This document shows, one piece after another, positions 33,949 to 43,972 of a stretch of DNA of 64,000 bases (position 1 is its first letter; each line of letters begins with the position of its first letter). The notes under the pieces were generated by a model. That model was not told the origin of the DNA. It did not search any database and saw nothing but the letters and a program-made list of their open reading frames with translations. Made by a program: the position numbers and the translations under genes. Source of the stretch: Ilex aquifolium (Eukaryota > Streptophyta > Magnoliopsida > Aquifoliales > Aquifoliaceae); NCBI GenBank assembly GCA_951799425.1, contig OX637391.1, positions 24,166,551 through 24,230,550 on the forward strand, in the 5' to 3' direction.

Positions 33949-35252
33949 GCTGACATTTGCAATTATCTTGCTATAGGACAAATTCCACCGCACTGGAGCC
34001 CAGAGGATAGACGGAGATTTATGGCGGATGTGAAGTACTTTCACTTCGACAACCCATACATGTTCAAGTAATGCCTTGAACAACTCATGAAGAGATGCGT
34101 ACCTGAGAATGAACAACGGGACGCCCTTGCATTCTGCCATTCCGAAGCGTGCGGTGGACACTTCTCTTCCAAAAAGACTTCAGCTTAGGTTTTGCAATCC
34201 GGTTTTTATTGGCCTTCTTTAATTAAGGATTGTGTTTCATTTTGTAAGGAATGCGATAGGTGCCAAAGATTAGGTAGTGTGAACCGTAGGAATATGATGC
34301 CTTTGTCCCCCGTGCTAGTATATTTGATTAGATATTTGATTGTTGGGGCATTGACTTCATAGGTCCATTCCCTATGTCTTTTGGCTACCTTTATATTTTG
34401 CTGGCGGTGGACTATGTGTCCAAATGGGTAGAGGTCATTCCAACCAAGACCAATGACCACCGGGTCGTGGTCAAGTTCTTAAAAGAGAACATGTTTTCGA
34501 GGTTCGGGATGCCTCGTGCAATGATAAGTGACGGTGGTTCTCATTTCTGTTATAGGCCATTTACATCTTTAATGCATAAGTATGGCGTCACACACAAGGT
34601 GTCCACCATTTATCACCCACAAACCAATGGCCAAGCCAAGTTGGCCAATAGGGAGATCAAGAACATCCTAGAGAAAACGGTGAACCCTAATAGGAAGGAT
34701 TGGTCACTTAGGTTGACCGATGCTTTATGGGTTTACCGCATTGCTTACAAGAGCATTCTAGGTATGTCACCCTAAAGGCTAGTTTATGGCAAGGCTTGCC
34801 ATTTGCTAGTTGAAATGGAGTACAAGGCCTATTGGGCCATCAAGACCTTAAAATTCAACTTGAGAATAGATGGAGAGAATAGGAAATTGGAGTTGAATGA
34901 GTTGGAGGAGATCCGTAGAGATACATACGAGAGCTCAAGAATTTCAAAAGAAAGGGCTAAAATTTTTCATGACAAATCCATTTTAAGGAAAACATTTGAG
35001 CCTGGACAAAAAATGCTCTTGTATAATTCTCGACTTTCCATCTTCCAAGGAAAACTCCGATACCGTTGGGATGACCCCTATCTTGTCAAGGTGACCTACC
35101 CCAATGGAGCCATGGAAATCACAAACCCCGAGGATGGTAAAACATTTAAGGTCAATGGTCAAAGACTTAAGCCATTCTTCGAGGGTTTTGAGGGTCAAAG
35201 GGTGGAGGAAGAGTTGGTGGATCCAGTTTACTCGGACCTTTTGGAGGATTAA
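33949..35252 (+). pseudogene. pol: Integrase of A1 (fossil)
   Basis: Contains the HHCC zinc-binding region (FCHSEACGGHFSS ... CDRCQ-type block), the catalytic core ([51 protein letters not shown]) and the C-terminal basic region ([46 protein letters not shown]). No chromodomain follows, consistent with Athila. The copy is broken, with a few breaks. Confidence 0.85.
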
Positions 35253-37332
35253 CTGTTCATGTAGATTTTAGTGTACAGTCGCTTTCTTTTATCAGTTAAT
35301 TTCCAAGTTATCTCATTTACTTACTTTCATCCTTGTGTAGTTTTTGTTCTTTTAATGTGTAGATTACGGTGTTTTTGTCAAAAGCTTCATACAAGGTGTT
35401 CTCTAACCCTGCTTATCTTTTAAAAATCCTTCATTGCATATCATATCTTTTTTGTTGCATTGAGGACAATGCATGAATCAAGTTAGGGGGTGAGGTGCAC
35501 CATTTGTATGATACACCAATTTTTTGTAAAAATTTTTGTTGATGATACCAATTTTTGTGGTGAAATTCACCTTTCACATGTTCTACAGATTTTTGTTTAA
35601 GAATAGTAGAGATATATGTGAAAATTTTGAAAAATTTTGAGAAAAATATCTAAATGTTGACCTATATTCCCCCATTCAAAGTGTTGTGGAATTATTGATA
35701 TGATGATCTTTGCTTTGAATTGTGAATACATGAGCACATTATAAAAGTTTATCCTATCCTAAGAGTATCACATACTTGTTTGCTTTTGAACTCACCCATA
35801 AGTGCACCTTGAATGTGTAATTTCAAAAATTTACGGATTGAATTCACTTTTTGAGAGCTTGACATGAATAGTGGAGATGAGTAGGTAACCATGAGAGCTT
35901 TAGTGTCAATCCTTGTTGGAAGGAATTTACATTTACTCAAAGAACAATTTTTCAAATTCAAATCTGTTCAATAATCTCATTATGCTTGTTTTGGTTAAAG
36001 TGCGTTGGGTAGTTGATTGACTTTGTTCTGAAATGAAAAATGCTCTCCCATGCTTATCTAGAGATGATCATAGGCCATCTTTGAGCCTTACCCTTGTTCT
36101 TGTGAAAATATTATCCCTAGTGTCGTGATTGAGCTTTGTTGAAAATTCGTTTCCGTGCCACACAATTGACCAAGCCAGTGCAAAATGATAAAAATTTACC
36201 ACACCCTAGTTGTTCCCAGAGTTGACTATGATTGAACATGAAAGAGAAGGAATGTTAATGTGGAAACCCAACAAAGGGATAAATAATGTGGAATTCAAAT
36301 GTTGAATGAAAAAGAATGAAGAATCCGAGAAAAGGGGTGAAAAAATAAAGAATGATCACAGAAAAAAGGAAAATTTTAAGAAAAAGAAACAAAGAGTGAA
36401 GTAATGGTGTTAGACTGAAAATCCCATAAAAAGGGAGATCGTTTTGAAATAAACGTCATTCACCTGGAACAACCCTCTTTGTTATCCTCTATCCTTCGTT
36501 TCATTTGCCTCAATCTCTCCCCAAGGCCCCATAATAACCCTTGAAGTCCTAAATGATCTAGAGACAGCATGGGGAAAACACATTTTTAAAGAAAAAGAAA
36601 GGTTGATTTAACTATCTAGTGCCCTAGCATTCCATTCATGAGATTATGCCAAGGTTGTTTCATTTTTATGCATGAACTTCATTTTTGGACTATATGTTAG
36701 TATACTTCATTTTGTACACATGATTGTATCTCACATATACACACGGAGAGCATGCCAGGATAACCATAGTGTGATTCATTGTTGAGAGACACCCTTGGTG
36801 AGAGTTGCATCGAAGATGAATTTGGATAGTCAAGTGAATGTGAATCCCGTTGGGTAAATGCTTAAATTACATGTTCACAACACACACACGAGTTTGAAAA
36901 TGAATGTGTAGGTGCATACTCTAGAATAGCATTTAAAGCCATGGTGATGCTCATGTGTGCTTAGTTTGGGTATTTGAACTATCTCATCATGTAGCCCTAT
37001 GCTTGTGGGATGGGGGAATATTCCTCAAATTTTTGATATTGGGAAGATTTAGGAATGCCTTTACCTTTTGAATCTATGCTTTATATTTTGGGTATTTATT
37101 TTGGTAGTTAAACTTAGAAATCCAAGTCTTGTATTTTGAAAGTATCAAAATTTTAAATCATATTGCAATTTCAGAAATGACTTTGGGCATGATTACTCAA
37201 TTGTGGTTCATTTTTTTTGTTCAGGTTTTTGGTAGAGTAGATGTCATAGATTAGGTGTTAGAATGTTTAGGAGTTGAAATAAGTTGGATTGGAAGTGATA
37301 GTTGGAGCACTGGAATTGTTTTGCAAAAAAGG
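35253..37332 (+). other. Non-coding region between integrase and ORF3 of A1
   Basis: About 2 kb with no coding pattern. It begins with a hairpin and G-rich tract (35456-35490). The rest is closely paralleled in order by 42229-43940 of element C and 61990-63350 of the chimera, so this module is conserved among the Athila subfamilies here. Confidence 0.7.
35456..35490 (+). other. Internal hairpin followed by a polypurine-like tract
   Basis: TGCATTG-AGGA-CAATGCA (35456-35473) is a perfect 7-bp stem with a 4-base loop. AGTTAGGGGG follows at 35481-35490. Nearly identical pairs occur at 42229-42263 and 61996-62029. Confidence 0.6.
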
Positions 37333-37405
37333 CAAAACCTTCCGGAAGGATTTTTCCAGTGTGCAAACCTTCTGGAAGGTCGAAGCAAAACCTTCCATAA
37401 GGTTT
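37333..37405 (+). promoter_or_regulatory. Internal CTTCCGGAAGG cluster upstream of ORF3 (A1)
   Basis: Three copies (one exact, two with changes) lie about 380 bp upstream of the MARTK start. A C/T-rich leader-like stretch (37465-37570) follows. No canonical TATA box is seen, unlike element B. Confidence 0.5.
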
Positions 37406-37784
37406 TGCACATAAAGCTAAAAATGAGGGTTTTAAGTGCATTTTTTTGGTCTAACTGTTCATTTGCCCTCTTCTATCTGACTTCCCAAGCATCTATCTCT
37501 CCCTCAAAAGCTTCTCTAATCTCCTCTAAACTCCATAGAACTCTCAACCACCACCCAAATCTTCCATATTTCACTACTAGGGTTGTTTATTACTGAATTT
37601 TTGCTGAAATTTGTGGATTGCTCACTAAACCCTAGTTTTTCCCCAAATTTCCATTTCTCTCCAAAGTTTTGATTCCATCGCAATGGCTCGGTTAGGAAGG
37701 ATCCCCCTTGACTTTTTTTAGCCCGTGGAGCAACTTTTGATGTTGTTTTTGTCATTTTTGGGTGTTGGGGCACTGTTGATCTTT

Positions 37785-38499
37785 ATGGCCCGAACCAAAA
37801 TCACGGGTCTGGGCTCCTTACAACCTGCGGGCACTAGTTCCCGCAAGAGGAGTGTGGAGGGCCCTAGTAGCGGATATAGGGCAGAGAGGAGGACAAAAGC
37901 AAGAAATGATGCTCGCAATCAAAGGATTGAGGAGAAACATGTAACTTGTGAGCATTTTGTGGATAGGCCCACTCTTGGGCAGAATAACGAAGTGGTGAGG
38001 ATCATTGAGGGTCATGGGCTGGGGATTTGGTTTGAGCTAGTTAGCAGGTATAACCTGGCTTTGTGTAGGGAGTTCTATAGGAATTTGAACGTGGTGGATG
38101 AGGATGGTAGTATTCTTAGGACGAATGTGAGGGGGAAGACGTTTGACGTGACCCCAGATTTGATTGCCACATTGATGAAATACCAGAGGCCTCCCCCTAA
38201 TACCCCGGTCTACCCACACAATGTCCAAGGGAGAAAAACACTCTCTGAGTATGTACAGCTTACCTATTAGGACCCGACCCAATTCAAGGGGACAACTCTA
38301 GTCGGGGGCCTCAAGCACTCCTACGGTGTCATGAACAAGATCTTGCACTACAATCTGAGCCCTCGGGGAAGGGAGAAGAACTCTAGTGTGGAGAATCTCG
38401 CCCTTCTACATGCATTCATGACCGGGAAGAGATGTGGCTCTATTAATCTGGGAGTTCATGAAGGAGTTCGCTCAGGCTGCAAAGTCGAAGGCGAATCTC
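37785..38499 (+). pseudogene. ORF3 of A1, first part (PF20167-like)
   Basis: I choose the ATG giving MARTKITGLGS because it parallels MPRVK in element B; an upstream ATG at 37684 is possible. Visible blocks are a basic N-terminus, ARNQRIEEKHVTCEHFVD, a 'LALCREFYRNLNVV' core, VRGKTFDVTPDLIATLM, and LHYNLSPRG. It belongs to the same PF20167-like family as element B ORF3. The gene is split by the insertion of element C; the remainder lies at 45870-46360. The copy is broken apart from that insertion. Confidence 0.75.
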
Positions 38500-40396
38500 T
38501 GATGAGAGCAAAATATTGCATATTTGATGGCCTCATTATATGCATTTTAACTCAACTTTTGCATTTAAGTACTTAGTGTTAGCCAAAGTTGTGAATAATG
38601 TTGATATTTTGATGTTGCATGTTTTGATAGCTTAAATGATGGATTTTAGGACTTTGCAACTATGTTGGATGTGAGGTGAAGTGGTGGACTCATAAAATGA
38701 GGATTGAGAGGCTTGGAAGGTAAAGAAATCAAGAAAAATGCATTTTGGATGAAGACCTTCTGGAAGGTTTATGAAGACCTTCCGGAAGGTTTAGCCCACT
38801 GGAATTTCGTAATTTTGACACTGTACCACTGTTTTTCTAAATTTTGACCATGATCTACTTCGAATTTGAAAAAGTGCAAAACATGAAAGTTGTAGATATG
38901 GATGTCTTTTTTATTGTGTCAAAATTTCAGATCAATCCAACGGTTGGATCAAAATTTATTATTTTTCTACCAAACCTGGTCCAGAGCTGTCACCAGATTC
39001 CAGTAGGTTAAACCTTCCGGAAGGTTGTCATCGTTCTTCCGGAAGGTCTTGCCCAGAATGCGAAAAATAGCTTGCAACTCAACTTTGCGGCTTGGGGGTC
39101 CCACCTAATCTTCTCCCACTTGCTCCCCAACATTATCTTACACAAGCACATGCTTCCCTTACACATTTGGAGGACTTTGGAGGCTTTGCATTGAAGAAGG
39201 CATGGGAGGGAAGTGGGCTACCATGGGGGTGTTGTCCTAGCTTGTCCAAGGCAATCAACTCAGCCCCTCTTTGGTGTAAGACCTGCACACACCTAGGGGG
39301 ACCCTCCATGGACGAAATTCGAGGCTCTCACTCTCCATTATACATTCAACATTCAACACACAAGAAAAGGGGTTGGCTACCTAAGCTTAGGATTAGATAT
39401 AGAAAGCTCCAAGGGGGAAGATGATGAATAGTGCTCAAAGTGACGTTTTTGCATTTTTCTTCCACTCTTTCACTTGTAGTTTAATGTAAGAACCTTGTAA
39501 GCTTCATTTATTGTCTTTAATGTCATTCCTTTCAAGTTTATTGCAAGTTTACTTTCATGTTCTTCATTTCACCATTGTTATTTAAGTTTTCTTCATTTCA
39601 AGCTTGTATATTGGGTATTGCATATTTTTCCTTCATAGCTTTAGATTTCTTGTTGTAAGTTAAGTTTCATGCTCCATTTCCCTTCCATGTCTATTTACAT
39701 TATGCTTGTCTTTCATTTATGCATAAGTAGCTAGCTTTTAAGTTGGTTAGTCCAAGGGTGAATTCCATTTGTGGATTCCATTCCAACTCTCTTTCATTCC
39801 TTCTCTCGGTGTATGTTGGCTCGGTTTGATTGGGTTGAGGGTGGATAAATTGGTGAGTCTTTGATATTCCGTAGGCCTAGTCACGGTTTATGCTTGGATA
39901 CTCACCATTTTATCCCTAGCTTCCCATGAATCAATCGTACTTCTAGGCACCATTGGAGGAAGGCTTTGAGTTGGCTTGATATTCCCATTGGAATGAACCT
40001 CTTGGATTAGCCAACACTTGCTTTCTTGCATTTTCATTTTGAACAAAACTCAACAAAACACAAATACAAGATTTTACACTTTCTTTTCTCTTTTTGCAAA
40101 ATCACTTTCACAAAACTCCCTTTCCTTCCCTGAGGAGACGACCTTGGAATACTTTTCCAAGTAAAACACCGACAACGAAAGACTCCTTGCGATTGGGGAG
40201 CACTTTTGTTCACCACACACGCATTCCATTTCATAACATTTTGTTCATTCCATTCATTTCCATCACCATTCCATTGTTGCCTAATCTTTTGCATCATTCC
40301 GAGTGAGAGTGACACTCACCCATTCCTATAAGCCATACACACAATTAGGGATGATGTTTAGGGGTTAGGGAATACAACACGGTTTTCATTCAATCA
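38500..40396 (+). repeat. 5' LTR of element C
   Basis: Starts TGATGAGAGC, ends CAATCA. It contains CTTCCGGAAGG-type palindrome pairs near 38756-38790 and 39013-39050. Between them lies 'gaaagttgtagatatggatgt', a block shared with the LTR remnant at 48475-49214. Open frames in the LTR occur identically in both copies and have no family signature. Confidence 0.92.
38756..39050 (+). promoter_or_regulatory. Two CTTCCGGAAGG palindrome pairs, 5' LTR of C
   Basis: One pair lies at about 38756-38790 and another at about 39013-39050, with more widely separated members than in A1. The same pairs recur at 44229-44263 and 44486-44523 in the 3' LTR. Confidence 0.6.
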
Positions 40397-40399
40397 TTT

Positions 40400-40417
40400 T
40401 GGCGCCGTTGCCGGGGA
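40400..40417 (+). other. Primer-binding site of element C (tRNA-Asp)
   Basis: TGGCGCCGTTGCCGGGGA, a perfect match, three bases after the LTR end. Confidence 0.9.
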
Positions 40418-40526
40418 AGGTAAAGCGTCGAGTTCGAGGGTGATTTTGGGACGGCATAAGGTAAGTCTTGTGATTTTCATCACGGGCCAAGGTATGTCAT
40501 CTAACTTGTAAATATTTTATTTTTGT

Positions 40527-41513
40527 TTGTGTTTTGTAATTTTTTCTAATTATTATGGAAATGTATATAATGCCCAAAATTTACAAAATGTGTGTAAGAT
40601 TTGTGATGAGTATGGGCATATTACTAGTGAGTGCCCAAGAATGGCCTCTTATTTTGAAAACGTTTGCAAGATTTGTGGTGAATATGGACACATCACTAGT
40701 GAGTGCCCTATAAATGCCCCTTATTTTGGAAACGTTTGCGAAATTTGTGGTGAAAATGGACACCTCACTAGTGAATGCCCAATAAATTATTCGGTTCAAC
40801 ACTTTGAATGCGAAGGTTCAAATTCAAATTTGGCCTCCAAAATTTTTTACCCTAACCATTATGTTACACCGAGTTATTCGAGTTATGGTTGGGAGAATGA
40901 ACCTCATGATTGGTCATCCGATCTCACACCACCAAATGAATCTCCCCATTATCCAACATATGAGGACTCAACCGAACAAGCATTGGAAAATACTTTTTAT
41001 GAGTTTATGCAATCCCAAATGGAATGCAATGCCCAAATGGAATGCATTGCCCAACAACTTAATGCATTGACTAATGCTACAATTGTTATGCATGAAGAAC
41101 AACACCTTGAGCATAGTCAATGTATTGAGGATGACCCCCCCAATGAAATGCATATGGATGTTGAATCTCCCACCACTATAGATTGTGAAACATTTGATGA
41201 ACTTATTATCTTGCATGAGGCTAATGAGCCCAAGGTCATTTTTCCATCTAGGAGTGGTGTTGAGATTCACATTTCTCAACTTGGGGAGGGCATTGAAATG
41301 AAGTTAAGTGTTGAAACTCTTAAAGAGAAATTGTATATTCCATTTGTTGCATTGCATAAACTTACATACACCCTAGTTTGGTTTAGATTTTTGAATAATT
41401 ATCTCTTATATTGTTGGATAGATTGGATAGAAAGGGCATTGATGCAACAAAAAAAATTTAAAATCAAGAAAATCCATGGGCGCAAGGTCATATCCGAATT
41501 GAAGCCGGATTGA
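40527..41513 (+). CDS. Gag-derived protein with three tandem zinc knuckles (element C)
   Basis: One continuous frame of about 328 codons. Near the N-terminus are three zinc knuckles of the form CX2CX4HX4C, beginning CKICDEYGH, CKICGEYGH and CEICGENGH, with a near-identical 24-25-residue spacing that indicates internal duplication. No capsid region precedes them. The rest is acidic, with EFMQSQMECNAQMECIAQQL as a possible coiled coil, and a basic C-terminus (KKFKIKKIHGRK). Gag normally has one knuckle, so this may be a trimmed nucleocapsid that binds the element's RNA for packaging by helper proteins; that role is inferred. There is no in-frame ATG before the first knuckle, so the true start is uncertain. 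Confidence 0.65.
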   Translation: MCFVIFSNYYGNVYNAQNLQNVCKICDEYGHITSECPRMASYFENVCKICGEYGHITSECPINAPYFGNVCEICGENGHLTSECPINYSVQHFECEGSNSNLASKIFYPNHYVTPSYSSYGWENEPHDWSSDLTPPNESPHYPTYEDSTEQALENTFYEFMQSQMECNAQMECIAQQLNALTNATIVMHEEQHLEHSQCIEDDPPNEMHMDVESPTTIDCETFDELIILHEANEPKVIFPSRSGVEIHISQLGEGIEMKLSVETLKEKLYIPFVALHKLTYTLVWFRFLNNYLLYCWIDWIERALMQQKKFKIKKIHGRKVISELKPD

Positions 41514-41704
41514 CAATAGCCCTCTTTGTTTGTTTTAATGTACATAGTAGTTAGCCCTCTTTGTTTTTATTTTCATGTATATATGTGTGATTCAAGTTTT
41601 TGATAGGTTATATGTCTTAGAAAGGGTGTTAAAATGTTTTGGAGTTGAGGAGATTTGGTTTGGTTGAGAATTTTTTTTTAAAAGCAATGGAATGGTTTTG
41701 CAGC

Positions 41705-42020
41705 AAAAGGCAATACCTTCCGAAAGGTTTCATCGACCTTCCGGAAGGTTTTATTCCAGTGAGCAACACCTTCCGGAAGGTTTCATTGACCTTCCGGAAG
41801 GTTTTGCCTACTGGAATTTTTTGCCTCAGGCGATAAGCAAAACCTTCCAGAAGGTTTCATCGACCTTCCGGAAGATTTTGCCTACTGGAGTGAAACCTTC
41901 CGGAAGGTTTTGTCTACTGGAATAAACCTTCCGGAAGGTTTTACCTGTTGACCTCTTTATTCAACTGTTCCTGCTCAAACCTTCCGGAAGGTTTCTATCG
42001 ACCTTCCGGAAGGTTTTGCC
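41705..42020 (+). promoter_or_regulatory. Internal CTTCCGGAAGG array of element C
   Basis: About ten exact or one-off palindromes occur in ~315 bp, mostly in pairs with the linker TTTCATCGA or close variants (21-bp period). It is the densest cluster in the window. The flanking blocks (41585-41650 and 42018-42040) match the ORF3-upstream region of A1 (37222-37270 and 37403-37430), but no ORF3 follows. Confidence 0.65.
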
Positions 42021-42228
42021 CAAAATGCTAAAAAAAGAGGGTTTTATGTTAAAATTTTTGAAAAACCCTTTACATTTCCCCCAAACCTCAAGCTCCCAAG
42101 ATTTCTCCTCTCCTTCTGCTCTATTCAACTCTTCGACATACCTCCTCTAAAAAAAAAAAAAAAAAAGAGAAAAAGAGTGTATCTTATTTTTCCCCTTTCT
42201 TTCATTTTTCTCATTGCATGATTCTTTG

Positions 42229-42263
42229 TGCATTGAGGACAATGCATAGTTCAAGTTGGGGGG
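42229..42263 (+). other. Internal hairpin and polypurine-like tract, element C
   Basis: TGCATTG-AGGA-CAATGCA (42229-42246) followed by AGTTGGGGGG (42254-42263). It corresponds to 35456-35490 in A1. Confidence 0.6.
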
Positions 42264-43936
42264 TGAGGTGCACCATTTACATGTTCCGCCATTTTTTGTA
42301 TAGAATAAGTTGGAAATGTGAAATTTTTTTAAAAAAAAATTTTGGAACATTTTTGTGAAAAATATTCAATATTGAACTATATTCCTCTATCTTAGTTGTT
42401 ATGGGATTTGTGAATTGCTTGATCTTCATTTTGAACTTTGAATACATGAGCACATTATAGAAGTTTATCATATTGCCAAGAGTATCACATATGTGTTTTC
42501 TTTCAAACTTTACCATAGTGCACCATGAACTTGTAATTTTGGTAATTTACGGATTGAGTTCACATTTTAGTGCTTGACATGAATAGTGGAGATGAGTAAG
42601 AACCCATGTGAGCTTTAGTGCCAATTCTTGTTGGAGGGAACTTACATGTACTCAAGGAACAATTTTTCAAATTTCACATTTGTTCAATAATCTCATTATG
42701 CTTATTTTGGTTAGGTGCATTTGTGTAGTTGATTGACTTTGTCTTGAAATGCAATGTGCTCTCCCATGCCTATCTAGAAATGATCTTAGGCCATCTTTGA
42801 TTTGCTTTGAGCCTTAGCCTTTTTCTTGTGAAAAATTTATCCCTAGTGCCATGGTTGAGCCTAATTGAATTCGTTTCTATGCCATACATTTGACCAAGCC
42901 AATGAAAATGATAAATATCTACCTTACCTTGGTTGTTCCTAGAGCTAAGTATGAGTAATCATAAAAGAGAAGGAAGTATGGTGTGGAAACTCAAACAAAA
43001 AGGATGAATGATGTTGGAACTCAAAGAGTTCAAACGGAAAAGAATGATAAAATACAAGAGAAGGAGAAAAATGGGTGAAAGAAGAAAAAAAAGAAAAGAA
43101 TGATAAGGAAAAGAAAAGAAACAAAGAATTGGTGATGGTGTGAGAATCAAAATCCCAGGAAAAGGGAAGTGTTTGTCCAAGATTTAAAGTCTCTCACTCG
43201 GAACAACCCTCTTTGTTATCCTATACCCTTCATTTCACCTACCTAGATACCACCCCAAGGCCCCATTATAACCCTTGAAAGTCCTAAATGATCTAGAGAA
43301 GCATGGGGAAGGCACACTTTTAAAGAAAAAGTAAAGTTAATTTTGCTATCTAATGCCCTAGCATTCCTTTCATGAGATTATGCCAAGGTTGTTTCATTTG
43401 TATACATGTGCTTCATTTTTGGATTATATGCGAGCACTTTGTTTTGAGCACAAGATTCTATCTCACATATACACATGGAGAGCATGCTAGGATAATCATG
43501 AGTGATTCATTGTTGAGAGAACACCCTTGGTGAGTTTTTGCATCGAAGCTTAATTTGGATAGCCATGTGAATGTGAATTACGTTGAGTAAATGCTTAAAT
43601 TACATGTTCATTCCACACACACACGAGTTTGAAAATGAATGTGTAGGTGAATACTCTAGAATAGCATTTAAAGCTATAATGTGTTTCATTTGTTTTTAGT
43701 TCGGGTGTTTTGAACAAAGCTATTTTTGAAATCCCATTGCTAGTTAAGATAGGGGAATATGCTTTAAATATTGGATATTAGCAAAAGAAGTTTGTAGGTA
43801 CCTTCACTGGAAACCTTCACGAGACAAAACTCGTCCACTAGGGATCACCTAGGGGTTTAAAGGCTTATTGCATATGCTAAATGCAATTTCGGAATTAGTA
43901 TAGGTTTATTTTTTGTTTGCTTGCTTTTACATTTTG
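42264..43936 (+). other. 3' non-coding module of element C
   Basis: No coding pattern. It follows the same order as 35491-37040 in A1 (for example 'tacatgagcacattat', 'cttgacatgaatagtgg', 'aggccccattataaccc'). A purine-rich stretch lies at about 43010-43165. Confidence 0.65.
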
Positions 43937-43972
43937 TTTGCTAGGGACTAGCAAAGCTTAAGTTGGGGGGTG
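43937..43972 (+). other. Hairpin and polypurine tract of element C
   Basis: TTTGCTAG-GGA-CTAGCAAA (43937-43955) is a perfect 8-bp stem with a 3-base loop, followed by AGTTGGGGGGTG immediately before the 3' LTR. Confidence 0.75.

Noticed and set aside
39092-39424. Open frame of 110 codons present identically at 44565-44897.
   Set aside because: Both copies are in the LTRs of element C; identity reflects LTR duplication, not protein conservation. No domain is recognisable.
40034-40315. Minus-strand frame repeated at 45507-45788.
   Set aside because: Same reason: LTR copies, no domain, and similar frames occur at the same place in other A-type LTRs.
42148-42166. A-run considered as a retroposon tail.
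   Set aside because: No flanking duplication is visible, and it lies within the young element C between two modules.
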